A stretch of DNA of 57,764 bases from Nostocales cyanobacterium Centralia_MAG_434 (GCA_021324415.1 JAJPJF010000149.1:1-57764); one strand, 5' to 3'; shown: positions 35,243 through 43,532, numbered from the stretch's first letter. The notes: generated from the letters alone by a model not told the origin. A program made the numbers and translations.

Positions 35243-35455
35243 ATGAAAGCCAAGAAGCAATTTGAAATTAATGACCTGATTGATGAAGCCGTAAATAATG
35301 CGGTAAATCGCCGAAACAATAGTTTGTTAGCTTTGTCTGATGAGGACGCAAACAAAGTTACAGGTGGAATAGCTAGCACACCTACAGTACTTGGTGTAGT
35401 GGTTAAACCTCCTATAACAATAGGAATCATAATCAATACAGAACCAACCATTTAA
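35243..35455 (+). CDS. RiPP precursor peptide with Val/Ile/Pro-rich core
   Basis: A 70-residue peptide. The 42-residue leader ends LALSDEDANKVTGG; the 28-residue core is IASTPTVLGVVVKPP...NTEPTI. The part VLGVVVKPP lines up with LYGVIVWPP in the Nif11 precursor at 35970 except that Leu replaces Tyr, so it looks like a core paralogue that lost the Tyr. No Cys is present. A GAGAAAAA ribosome site precedes the ATG. Confidence 0.7.
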   Translation: MKAKKQFEINDLIDEAVNNAVNRRNNSLLALSDEDANKVTGGIASTPTVLGVVVKPPITIGIIINTEPTI

Positions 35456-35489
35456 ATCCTCTAAATCCTCTTTACTGGAGGCTCAATAG

Positions 35490-35927
35490 ATGGAAGATAT
35501 TGCTACTGATAAAACTACACTTTGCCCCAGTGCTAGACCAGAATCTAAAGATAGTGTTGTTTTCGGCATTATTAGTGGAACTTTAGCAGATCCTCGTGTA
35601 GCTTATCTCAAGCAGCCTCAGTCTATGACAGAAGAACTGATAGCAAAGGCAAATCCAGTTACACCCACCGAAATTTTTCGCATAGCAGCACCTTGCATCA
35701 CTAAAGCCTGTCAACACTTTGATGGGCAAGACTGTCGGTTAGCAACACGGATTGTCGAAAAGTTACCCACAGTAACAACAGAATTACCTGCTTGTTCTAT
35801 CAGACGAGATTGTCGATGGTGGCAACAAGAAGGAAAGATAGCTTGTATGCGTTGTCCACAAGTTATTACAGATAACTACAATCCATCTGAACTTGCACTT
35901 AAGGTAGCGGCACCAATTGCTGATTAA
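35490..35927 (+). CDS. Cys-rich protein of the RiPP locus
   Basis: A 145-residue soluble protein with nine Cys: one near the N-terminus (LCPSARP), then CITKACQHFDGQDC and ACSIRRDC...IACMRCP. The spacing (Cx4C, Cx5C, CxxC) suggests Fe-S or zinc binding. There is no leader or GG site, so it is not a precursor, although it lies between precursor genes. I do not recognise a named family. It could be the small partner protein of the radical SAM enzyme or bind the precursor; both are guesses. Confidence 0.65.
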   Translation: MEDIATDKTTLCPSARPESKDSVVFGIISGTLADPRVAYLKQPQSMTEELIAKANPVTPTEIFRIAAPCITKACQHFDGQDCRLATRIVEKLPTVTTELPACSIRRDCRWWQQEGKIACMRCPQVITDNYNPSELALKVAAPIAD

Positions 35928-35969
35928 GCGAAACTAAGAACTTTGTTTAAATAGTTTCAGGAGAAAATT

Positions 35970-36308
35970 ATGTCTCTAGACAATGTTAAATCTTTCTATG
36001 CAAGACTCACGAGTGATGAGGCTTTCCGTAGTCAAATTCAAAATGTTAACAGTAAGGATGAATGTAGCCAAATCGTAAGAGAAGCTGGCTATGAATTCAC
36101 TCAAGAAGAGTTGGAAGAATATACATCACAATTGTTAGAATCAACTTCTGATGGTGGCGAAATCAGAGACTTAAATCAGAAAGAACTAGAGGCTGTTTTT
36201 GGGGGATTAGGGGGAGTTGCACAGCCACTCTATGGTGTTATTGTTTGGCCTCCGCAGCCTTGGCCACCGATTCAACCTTTGTATGGAGTTATTCGTTCAG
36301 TAGAATAG
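35970..36308 (+). CDS. Nif11-type RiPP precursor with two LYG motifs
   Basis: A 112-residue peptide. Residues 1-79 are a Nif11-like leader (MSLDNVKSFYARLTSDEAFR, then EAGYEFTQEELEEY) ending in VFGG. The 33-residue core contains QPLYGVI twice (Leu-Tyr-Gly at 87-89 and 104-106), separated by VWPPQPWPPI. PlpX-type spliceases act on an X-Tyr-Gly motif in Nif11 precursors, cutting out tyramine and leaving an alpha-keto-beta-amino acid. With the radical SAM gene 1.2 kb downstream this is the best splicease substrate in the window; expected products would carry keto-beta-leucine units (inference). Confidence 0.85.
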   Translation: MSLDNVKSFYARLTSDEAFRSQIQNVNSKDECSQIVREAGYEFTQEELEEYTSQLLESTSDGGEIRDLNQKELEAVFGGLGGVAQPLYGVIVWPPQPWPPIQPLYGVIRSVE

Positions 36309-36393
36309 CGGCAACGGAAGTTTACGTGACAAGTTCAGGTTTCTGGGGATAGATAAAAATATGTCTATCCCTTTCTAAAAAACTTAAAGAATA

Positions 36394-36588
36394 ATGCATA
36401 TGAATATCGAAAACCTCGAAAATGACTTAATTAGCTTTGAATTAAGCGATGAAGATCTGAAAGTAATCAGAGGTGGTGGTGATACTACTATATCTCTTTC
36501 TAGTCTAGGAACAATTTCTTTTCCAATTCGCATATCTCCCTGGATTATTATTATCAAGGCACCTCCTATACAACCATCTGGTTACTAA
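36394..36588 (+). CDS. RiPP precursor peptide with Ser/Ile/Pro core
   Basis: A 64-residue peptide. The leader ends FELSDEDLKVIRGG (Gly27-Gly28), very like the LSDEDxxKVxxGG end of the peptide at 35243. The 36-residue core has Ser and Thr (TTISLSSLGTIS), a PWIIIIKAPPIQP stretch like the other two Val/Ile/Pro cores, and ends SGY. No Cys and no X-Tyr-Gly is present. A second in-frame ATG lies at 36400. Confidence 0.7.
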   Translation: MHMNIENLENDLISFELSDEDLKVIRGGGDTTISLSSLGTISFPIRISPWIIIIKAPPIQPSGY

Positions 36589-36697
36589 ATAGTGAATTAG
36601 CGATTAGTCTCGCTTATCTTCTTTAAGTAAGCAATCAACAATTTACAATTCTCTGTTGACACACTCACTGCTTCTTTGCAGTGAGTTCACCAAATTA

Positions 36698-37489
36698 ATG
36701 ACAATGAATAACATTAGTGAATTAGCCATTTCTTATCTTCGGCATTATAACTGTCATATTAATGAAGGATATATAGCACTTCTTAAGGAAGCTTGTGAAA
36801 TTAACCCACCTCCACATGGTAAAGCATGGTATGGGAATATGTATCGACAATATGCGCGTAAGTCTGAGTGGTTTGCTAATTCCCTCATTGTCAATGCCTA
36901 TGAAGAAGGAATGGGCTCTAGACAGGTTTGGCAGTTTTCTCAACAGGTCGAAAACCAACAGTTCGCTAAGTTAATTCGTAGTCACTCCATTGACGAGTCT
37001 CGTCACTCCAAAATGTTTATTACTCTTTTCAATATGCTTTTCCCTATGAAGCTAGAGGAAGAGTTACAGACACAGTTGAAAGCTTTCTCTCCTAATTACA
37101 ATAAAGAAAACCATCCATCAACAGTGCCAGTTTCCCCCAATGATGTTATGGATGAGTTATTGGTTATGGATGAACTGATCCAGATCAATCTATTGGAGAT
37201 TCGAGCATTAATTCTGCAACTGTTGTTGCGTCCAGTGTTGCAAGCTTATGCCAGATCTGAGGATAAGGTTAAGGTGACTCGGATGTCTGACCAGTTTATC
37301 TTTGATGAGACAAAGCATATTGAATATTCTGCTTACTGCATAGGGGAGTACATGAAATGGGGCGATCGCGAATGGTTGCGCCAAACAATGATCCACCGTC
37401 AAGCGACTGTTAACCAGATGTTTTTAGAAGATATTGATTATCAGGATTGTCTTGGCACAACTATTTTGCGGACACAAAACGCGAATTGA
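36698..37489 (+). CDS. Ferritin-like di-iron protein in the RiPP locus
   Basis: A 263-residue all-helical protein with two carboxylate-bridge motif pairs: Glu70, then E100-x-x-H103 (IDESRHSK), and Glu167, then E204-x-x-H207 (FDETKHIE). These are the iron ligands of ferritin-like oxygenases and oxidases such as AurF- or RNR-like enzymes. It lies between the precursor genes and the radical SAM gene, so it probably oxidises a precursor peptide. Such enzymes are uncommon in RiPP loci. ATG 36698 is preferred to an upstream ATG at 36656 that falls in a hairpin-like spacer. Confidence 0.75.
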   Translation: MTMNNISELAISYLRHYNCHINEGYIALLKEACEINPPPHGKAWYGNMYRQYARKSEWFANSLIVNAYEEGMGSRQVWQFSQQVENQQFAKLIRSHSIDESRHSKMFITLFNMLFPMKLEEELQTQLKAFSPNYNKENHPSTVPVSPNDVMDELLVMDELIQINLLEIRALILQLLLRPVLQAYARSEDKVKVTRMSDQFIFDETKHIEYSAYCIGEYMKWGDREWLRQTMIHRQATVNQMFLEDIDYQDCLGTTILRTQNAN

Positions 37490-37554
37490 GACCGAGAGTC
37501 ACTCATTTAAACCCTATTTAGATTCAAGATTTAAATATAACTGAGGATACATTG

Positions 37555-38817
37555 ATGAGCTATCGCAGAATTAGTTATGCAGTTTGGGAAATCACCCTCA
37601 AATGCAACCTAGCTTGTCAGCACTGCGGTTCTCGTGCTGGTCATACACGGGCAAAAGAGCTTTCTACAGAAGAAGCCCTAGATTTGGTCAGACAGATGGC
37701 GGAAGTTGGGATTACAGAAGTTACCATAATTGGCGGTGAGGCGTTTTTGCGTCCAGATTGGTTAGAAATTGCCTCTGCAATCACTAAAGCCGGGATGGTC
37801 TGTGGTATGACTACGGGAGGTTTTGGTATCACTCTAGATACTGCTCGCCGAATGAAAGAAGCTGGTATTCAAGTCGTTTCTGTCTCTGTTGATGGCTTAG
37901 AAGCAACTCATGATCGAATTCGTGGGAGACAAGGCTCATGGCAGTGGGCGTTTAAAACTATGAGCCATCTCAAGGAAGTGGGTATTCCCTTCGGCTGCAA
38001 CACTCAAATTAATCGTCTCTCTGCACCAGAATTCCCCAAAATCTACGAGCATTTGCGCGACGCTGGAATTTTTGCTTGGCAAATACAGTTAACTGTACCA
38101 ATGGGGAATGCAGCAGACAATAACGAGATTTTACTGCAACCATATGAACTGTTGGATGTGTACCCAATGATTGCCCGTGTTGCTGAAAGAGCAAAGCGAG
38201 AAGGAGTGCAGGTTCAAGCAGGGAATAATATCGGCTACTATGGTCCCTACGAGCGACAGTTACGAGGAGGAGATGCTTGGTCTTTTTGGCAAGGATGTGG
38301 TGCTGGGCTGTCTTCTTTGGGTATTGAAGCAGATGGGGCGATCAAGGGTTGTCCCTCACTTCCTACTACGGCTTACACAGGTGGTAATATCCGCGACCTC
38401 TCCTTGCGGACAATTATTGAAGAGACAGAAGAATTGCGGTTTAATTTAGGCGCTGATACACCTAAAGGAACAGAACATCTTTGGGGTTTTTGCAAAAGTT
38501 GTGAATTTGCTGAATTATGTCGTGGTGGCTGTTCGTGGACTGCGCATGTTTTCTTTAACAAGCGAGGAAACAATCCTTACTGTCATCATCGCGCTCTCAC
38601 TCAGCAAAAACAAGGGATTCGTGAAAGAGTGTTCCTTAAGCATGCGGCAGAAGGGACTCCCTTTGATAATGGCGAATTCTCTTTGATTGAGGAAGCGATA
38701 GATGCTCCTTGGCCAGAAAACGATCCGCTTCACTTCACGAGCGAGCGCATCCAATGGCCCGAAAGTTGGCAAGAACAACAGCAGCCAGTAGCCACTTTAG
38801 TGGGTCATAGCACTTAG
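37555..38817 (+). CDS. Radical SAM/SPASM RiPP maturase, Nif11-associated, splicease-like
   Basis: A 420-residue radical SAM enzyme. The cluster motif is CNLACQHC (Cys17, 21, 24) inside YAVWEITLKCN, then GGEAFLRPDW and VSVDGLEATHDRIRG. The C-terminal SPASM region binds extra Fe-S clusters (CGAG...GCPSL...CKSCEFAELCRGGC...NPYCHHRAL). The sequence resembles the Nif11-class maturases that include PlpX-type spliceases, and the Nif11 precursor nearby has X-Tyr-Gly motifs. ATG 37555 follows GAGG by 9 bases. A different radical SAM chemistry (epimerase, cyclophane former) cannot be ruled out. Confidence 0.85.
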   Translation: MSYRRISYAVWEITLKCNLACQHCGSRAGHTRAKELSTEEALDLVRQMAEVGITEVTIIGGEAFLRPDWLEIASAITKAGMVCGMTTGGFGITLDTARRMKEAGIQVVSVSVDGLEATHDRIRGRQGSWQWAFKTMSHLKEVGIPFGCNTQINRLSAPEFPKIYEHLRDAGIFAWQIQLTVPMGNAADNNEILLQPYELLDVYPMIARVAERAKREGVQVQAGNNIGYYGPYERQLRGGDAWSFWQGCGAGLSSLGIEADGAIKGCPSLPTTAYTGGNIRDLSLRTIIEETEELRFNLGADTPKGTEHLWGFCKSCEFAELCRGGCSWTAHVFFNKRGNNPYCHHRALTQQKQGIRERVFLKHAAEGTPFDNGEFSLIEEAIDAPWPENDPLHFTSERIQWPESWQEQQQPVATLVGHST

Positions 38818-38881
38818 AGAAGACACCTGTAGCTTGGCTGAGAATCTCATCATCAATCCCATTTTTTCTACTCAGAACAAT

Positions 38882-39094
38882 ATGCTTGCTGACTCTCACC
38901 TTTCAAAAGATAGTTCAGTTTTCACTGAAGAATCATCACCAAATGGTTCTCCAACTCATGTAGACCCTCTACCACCTCTGTTACCTCGTTCAGCGTGGAG
39001 TCATCAGGTTGCTTTTTTAAGAGTTCTTTTTAGAGCCAAGAAAGCTTTAGACCGAATTGAAAAAGAAGCAGGTGCGTTGAGAAGTTCCAGTTAA
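38882..39094 (+). CDS. Small protein next to the radical SAM gene
   Basis: A 70-residue protein (86 with a TTG start at 38834). The N-terminal half is Pro/Ser-rich; the C-terminal half is a basic amphipathic helix, HQVAFLRVLFRAKKALDRIEKEA. There is no GG site. It lies 65 bases after the radical SAM gene. Spliceases work with a small partner (PlpY type); this protein and the Cys-rich one at 35490 are the two candidates by position. Not recognised by sequence. Confidence 0.55.
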   Translation: MLADSHLSKDSSVFTEESSPNGSPTHVDPLPPLLPRSAWSHQVAFLRVLFRAKKALDRIEKEAGALRSSS

Positions 39095-39161
39095 TCTTTT
39101 AGGAAAATCTCAATTTCTTAAGACTTATATTATTTGTAATGAATTGAACCCTTCAGAGCTT

Positions 39162-40319
39162 ATGACCTTTCTATTAAACTCTCAAAATGTTTTTGATTAT
39201 TTAGTGAAATATGGTTTGTGCGAATCTGCAGATCAAGCACTTATTAAAGTAGAGCCAGTTGCTGCTAAAAACTTCAATTTATTAATAACTTTTCCTAACA
39301 ATCGTAAGATTTTGGTTAAGCAAGAGCGTTACAACCAACAAGGAAAAGCGGTTGGTGAGTTTTTACATGAATGGCGAATTCAAGAGCTACTAAACCAATT
39401 TCCAGACCTGGAGTACTTACACTCATTTTTGCCGGAAGTGCTGCACTTTGATCAAGATAATTTGATTATTATCTTCAACTATCTAGATGATTATCAAGAC
39501 TTATCAAGATTCTACACCAAGGAAAAATGCTTTTCTAGAGAAATTGCTGAAGCAATTGGTACAAGACTAGCAAGTATTCATCGTAATACGTTCAAGCATC
39601 AAGAATATCAAGATTTCCTAACTCAAAATTTTGATAAAGTTTCAAATGAATATGTACATAAATTGAGCGAGAGTTTGGAACGGGTTGGACCTGAAATCTT
39701 TGGTATGGTACCTGCTGATGGGTTAAGGTTTTTCGCCCTTTACCAACGATATGACAGTTTAGGAGAAGCAATCACAAAATTGGTGCGTGGGTTTACTCCT
39801 TCATGTCTCACCCACAATGACCTGAAGCTGAATAATATTCTCCTACATCAAGATTGGCAACAATCAAGTGAGGGTATGATCAGGCTGATTGATTGGGAAC
39901 GTTCTGCTTGGGGAGACCCAGCTTTTGATTTAGGAACACTCATTAGTAGCTATGTGCAAATTTGGCTAGGTAGCTTAGTTATCAGTAAGTCTTTGAGTAT
40001 TGATGAATCTTTACGTCTGGCGATCATTCCCTTAGAACAGCTTCAACCTTCAATCGCAAAATTAACTCAAGCTTATTTGCACAACTTTCCAGAAATTTTA
40101 GAACACTACCCTGATTTCTTAGAACGAGTCGTACAGTTCGTAGGTTTTGCTTTGATTCAAAGTATTCAGGCAATGATTCAGTATCAAAAATCTTTTGGTA
40201 ATACAGGGATTGCTATGCTTCAGGTCGCCAAGACCTTGTTATGTCGTCCAGAACAATCAATGCCAACAATTTTTGGTAATGTAGCTGAATTAACTCGCTT
40301 TCATGCTTTTGCAGTTTAA
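39162..40319 (+). CDS. APH-fold kinase of the RiPP locus
   Basis: A 385-residue protein of the aminoglycoside-phosphotransferase fold. The catalytic loop is LTHNDLKLNNILLH and the metal site IDWERSAWGDPAFDLG. Paired with a HopA1-family gene, such kinases phosphorylate Ser/Thr of a RiPP precursor (LxmK in class V lanthipeptides, TvaC-like in thioviridamide). An antibiotic-resistance role is less likely given the partner gene 24 bases downstream. ATG 39162 is preferred over TTG 39144, neither having a strong ribosome site. Confidence 0.8.
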   Translation: MTFLLNSQNVFDYLVKYGLCESADQALIKVEPVAAKNFNLLITFPNNRKILVKQERYNQQGKAVGEFLHEWRIQELLNQFPDLEYLHSFLPEVLHFDQDNLIIIFNYLDDYQDLSRFYTKEKCFSREIAEAIGTRLASIHRNTFKHQEYQDFLTQNFDKVSNEYVHKLSESLERVGPEIFGMVPADGLRFFALYQRYDSLGEAITKLVRGFTPSCLTHNDLKLNNILLHQDWQQSSEGMIRLIDWERSAWGDPAFDLGTLISSYVQIWLGSLVISKSLSIDESLRLAIIPLEQLQPSIAKLTQAYLHNFPEILEHYPDFLERVVQFVGFALIQSIQAMIQYQKSFGNTGIAMLQVAKTLLCRPEQSMPTIFGNVAELTRFHAFAV

Positions 40320-40343
40320 AATATTTCGTCGCCACTCATCTAT

Positions 40344-41456
40344 ATGCAATTACTCAATTTTACTCAAGCTCAGCTGCAGGCTAACAGTGCTGAACAATTA
40401 CTAGATGTGCTGCAGGAGATTGCTCACACAGTTGAAATTAAATCTGATTTTTCTATCCATCATCCAGATTACAAACCTTTAGAATTACCACATGAGGTAG
40501 CTGAGCGGTTTCAAAAAATGCCAACTCAAATGCAGCATAAGTATCTGAGCCTGCAGTTACGAAGTTTTCTCTACGGCATTTACTACAACGGTTCCATGCA
40601 AAGTATGCTGGCATCGGATGGAGAAGGAAAAGGTTTGCCCTTAGATTTAGAGAATAATACTGTCTTAGGAGTAGATTTAGGATTTTATGAGCGATTGCAT
40701 GCAAGTAATTGTGGAGAGGGTTATTTTGAACCTGGTTGGTCTGTTCTTAGAGAAGAAACCGATGGTAGTTTAGCTGTTACTAAGGGTGGTTTGAAGCTTC
40801 ATATTCAGCGAGATAAACATCTTCCGACTATTCAACAGGCTGCTTCGGTGGGTGATTTAATAGCGATTCGCTTACCTAAGAATCGGGTACAAAATGGCTT
40901 TTACATGGCAGTCGGTAATCAAGGGTTTAGTCGTCTTGAGAATGCCAACAATAAGCCAATGACTGTACGGATTTATTTTAATTTTACTTCTGAAGGTGCT
41001 GTGGCCGTGATGGAAGGTTTGACACATCGGCTGAATGAATTAGCAATTCCTTTCAGCTTTAAGGTTTTGTACAACCCGAAAGACTACGGTCGGCACGATT
41101 CAGGGGTTTTGTATTTTGATAAAAGCGATTATGAGGTTGTTAGAGAAGCTTTACAAGTTGTGTATCGGGAAAATAAATCATATTTTCAGCCAGAAGTTCC
41201 CTTATTCACCTTGAAGCTTACCCAAGGATTGGCACTAGCGGAAGAACCAGAGCACAAATTTGCTGAACAAGAAAGTTTTGGCATGAATCGTTGTCAGATT
41301 GTGGCTAATGGGTTGTTGGAAGCTTGGTATCAAGGCGATGAATCCTCACAAGGCAGGATGGAGGCTATCCTAAAAAACTTTGCGCTCTTAGGTATTGACG
41401 TGCAGCGTACGTATTTGAATGCTCATTCTGAAGATATCTACCAGGTGTGGAACTAA
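40344..41456 (+). CDS. HopA1-family protein, probable phospho-Ser/Thr lyase
   Basis: The 370-residue product shows the HopA1 effector-family pattern: FLYGIYYNGS near residue 75, GFYERLHASNCGEGYFEPGW, VYFNFTSEGA-like IYFNFTSEGAVAVM, FKVLYNP, and YDFSD-type RHDSGVLYFDKSDY. In class V lanthipeptide and thioviridamide-like systems the HopA1 partner removes phosphate from phospho-Ser/Thr to give Dha/Dhb. Here it follows the APH-fold kinase directly, so the pair would form a dehydratase. No LanC-like cyclase is nearby. Confidence 0.85.
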   Translation: MQLLNFTQAQLQANSAEQLLDVLQEIAHTVEIKSDFSIHHPDYKPLELPHEVAERFQKMPTQMQHKYLSLQLRSFLYGIYYNGSMQSMLASDGEGKGLPLDLENNTVLGVDLGFYERLHASNCGEGYFEPGWSVLREETDGSLAVTKGGLKLHIQRDKHLPTIQQAASVGDLIAIRLPKNRVQNGFYMAVGNQGFSRLENANNKPMTVRIYFNFTSEGAVAVMEGLTHRLNELAIPFSFKVLYNPKDYGRHDSGVLYFDKSDYEVVREALQVVYRENKSYFQPEVPLFTLKLTQGLALAEEPEHKFAEQESFGMNRCQIVANGLLEAWYQGDESSQGRMEAILKNFALLGIDVQRTYLNAHSEDIYQVWN

Positions 41457-42472
41457 TGCTAATTACTGATCTTGCACCACAGTCTTTTATCCCATCAGAT
41501 CAAGCTCATCTTCTCAATACGAAATTTCCTGAATCAGATCTACCTTTCTACCGAAAATTGGGACGGACTGATTTAACCGTTAGTTGTCTAGGCTTAGGAG
41601 GTGGTGGCGGTATTTCCAGTGAGGATACCCTCTACGCCTTTGACCAAGGTATTAACTATTTTTTTTACTCCAGCGATCTGCACCACTATATCTACAGTTC
41701 AATGGCTGAAGCACTGCGCCAGATGTGCAAGCGTGGTTCATCAGTGCGAGAGAAAGTTGTATTAGCAACGGTAACGTACATTAAAAATCCTGAAGCAGCA
41801 CTATCAGCACTATTCGATCAGCTGATTGAACTAGGTATTGACTACATTGATGTATTTTTCTGGGGCTGGATTGGTACCAATGATTGTAAAGCATTAGAAG
41901 ATTGTTTGCAGCTTTCCCCTGATTTGAGAGGTCCCAATTCTCTTTATCAGCGCATCATCGAAAGAATGTTTGGCACTTCAGAACGCCTGAAGAAAATGGG
42001 CATTGTTCGTTATATTGGTGCGTCTTTTCACGACATGAATCTCGCGCAACAGTGGTCTAATAGTCCTTTGTTAGATGTAGTGATGGTTAGACACAATGTT
42101 GCTCATCGGTCTGCTCAAGAACAGGTGTTCAATCGGTTAGATGCACAAGATCCACTGCGACCAGGCATTGTTACTTTCAAATCTGCTGGTTCAAAGATGG
42201 GTGCACTTTGGGATGCTCCTGCGAGTTTGCCAAAAGGGTGTTGGCAACCTTCAGTACCTGATTTGTATCGCTATTCGTTGAGCCAAAACTGTGTCGATGT
42301 CTGCTTAGCTGGATTGCGACGTCGTGAAGAGATTGATGCTGCGATCGCAGGTATGCAGCAAGGCAAACTTACCAAGACTGAACTTGACTACCTCAACTTG
42401 TACGGCGATTTACATCGTAATCGAATTCAAACTTGCGATATTGCACCAGAACAATTGCTTTACCGCACCTAA
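41456..42472 (+). CDS. Aldo/keto-reductase-fold protein lacking the catalytic tetrad
   Basis: A 338-residue protein clearly built on the aldo/keto-reductase barrel (YRKLGRTDLTVSCLGLGGGG, ELGIDYIDV, GIVRYIGASFHD). Compared with the reductase at 4915, the tetrad positions are altered: FMDNSWD-type Asp aligns with Tyr (FFYSSD), Lys in LMTKID with Val (LATVTY), and His in QFHEV with Gly (FFWGW). It may bind substrate or NADPH without normal catalysis, or use new residues. The ATG overlaps the HopA1 stop (TAATG), so the two are co-translated. Confidence 0.8.
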   Translation: MLITDLAPQSFIPSDQAHLLNTKFPESDLPFYRKLGRTDLTVSCLGLGGGGGISSEDTLYAFDQGINYFFYSSDLHHYIYSSMAEALRQMCKRGSSVREKVVLATVTYIKNPEAALSALFDQLIELGIDYIDVFFWGWIGTNDCKALEDCLQLSPDLRGPNSLYQRIIERMFGTSERLKKMGIVRYIGASFHDMNLAQQWSNSPLLDVVMVRHNVAHRSAQEQVFNRLDAQDPLRPGIVTFKSAGSKMGALWDAPASLPKGCWQPSVPDLYRYSLSQNCVDVCLAGLRRREEIDAAIAGMQQGKLTKTELDYLNLYGDLHRNRIQTCDIAPEQLLYRT

Positions 42473-42524
42473 CCGATTTTAAATCTTTGGTGACGCAAAC
42501 CATATTTAAGGTTTTACAACAACT

Positions 42525-43283
42525 ATGATGCCAGACACTTTAGAAAAAATCACATTATCTGAGATTTCGCCAGCAACAGATGAAGAGATCATCTCTTATC
42601 TGCGCCATTCTTGCCAAATAGCTGAAATCACTGCTGCAACAGAAACAGACAAATTGATTGTGAGCGTTTGTGAACAGATGGGTGTAACAGTTTCTGATGA
42701 AGAATTACAAGCAGCTGGAGATACCTTTCGCCAAGAACGCAAACTGCTTGGTACATCTGAAACCCTTGCCTGGCTGGCACGGCAACGAATCACAGTCGAA
42801 GATTGGTCCCATGGAATCAAAGTATCCTTACTAACACAGAAATTAAAAGAGCATCTGTTTGGTGAGTTAGTTGATTCTCATTACATGAGCAATCGTGATG
42901 ATTATAGGCATCTGGCTCTATCTCAGATTTTAGTACGTGACTTGACAGAGGCCGTGAATATTACTCAGTCTCTTAAAGAAAATAAAGCTTCCTTCTGTGC
43001 ATTAGCATTGGAGTATTCAAAAAGTAAACAGTCTAAGGAAAATGGTGGCTTTATTGGTATTAGGTTTTTAGCAGAGATGTTACCAGAAATAGCCCAAGCT
43101 GTTGCTAATGCTTCTGAAGGTGAGATCATTGGTCCAATACAAACACAATTGGGTTATCATATTCTCAAAATTGAAAAGTGGTATCCAACTCAATTAAATG
43201 AATCCGTTAGAGAGAAAGTTTTAGCATCTTTTTTTCAGGCTTGGTTGAAAAAGAGAATTCACACTGAAAATAGCATTAAATAA
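42525..43283 (+). CDS. Parvulin-type (PpiC/SurA-like) foldase of the RiPP locus
   Basis: A 252-residue protein with a helical N-terminal half and a parvulin peptidyl-prolyl isomerase domain at about residues 125-225 (LALSQILV, ALEYSKSKQSKENGGFIG, EGEIIGPIQTQLGYHILKI). No signal peptide is visible. Foldases of this type accompany HlyD/C39 exporters in cyanobacterial bacteriocin loci, perhaps handling Pro-rich precursors. It is the last gene of the main operon; an intrinsic terminator follows. A diverged second copy is at 44850. Confidence 0.85.
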   Translation: MMPDTLEKITLSEISPATDEEIISYLRHSCQIAEITAATETDKLIVSVCEQMGVTVSDEELQAAGDTFRQERKLLGTSETLAWLARQRITVEDWSHGIKVSLLTQKLKEHLFGELVDSHYMSNRDDYRHLALSQILVRDLTEAVNITQSLKENKASFCALALEYSKSKQSKENGGFIGIRFLAEMLPEIAQAVANASEGEIIGPIQTQLGYHILKIEKWYPTQLNESVREKVLASFFQAWLKKRIHTENSIK

Positions 43284-43322
43284 AAATAATTTTTGATTAA
43301 TAAAAAAAAGATTTTGGCTCTG

Positions 43323-43360
43323 AGTCTAGAAGTAGTCTTTGCTTCTGGGCTATCTTTTTT
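43323..43360 (+). terminator. Intrinsic terminator of the main RiPP operon
   Basis: AGTCTAGAAG (43323-43332) pairs with CTTCTGGGCT (43342-43351) over 10 bp, with two G-U pairs and a 9-base loop, followed by ATC and six T. It is 40 bases after the foldase stop and would end the operon that starts at 34775. Confidence 0.75.
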
Positions 43361-43503
43361 ATTGCTATTCTTAGCAAAATTTTTTTAAAAATAGTCTTTT
43401 TTGTAGTTTTTATATCCCTTTTCTACCATAAACCCAGGCTGTTAGAAATCTATTTTATAAGAAATAAGTGTTGATACTATCGATTAATAAGTTATGAGAC
43501 TAG

Positions 43504-43532
43504 AAAAACCTGATTTCTTAACCGGGTTTTTG
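43504..43532. repeat. Dispersed hairpin repeat, copy C
   Basis: AAAAACC and a matching CCGGGTTTTT with an imperfect stem, of the same family as 25985-26017 but more diverged. Confidence 0.55.

Noticed and set aside
39162-40319. APH-fold protein as an aminoglycoside-resistance enzyme
   Set aside because: The directly following HopA1 gene and the precursor peptides make a RiPP kinase the better reading.
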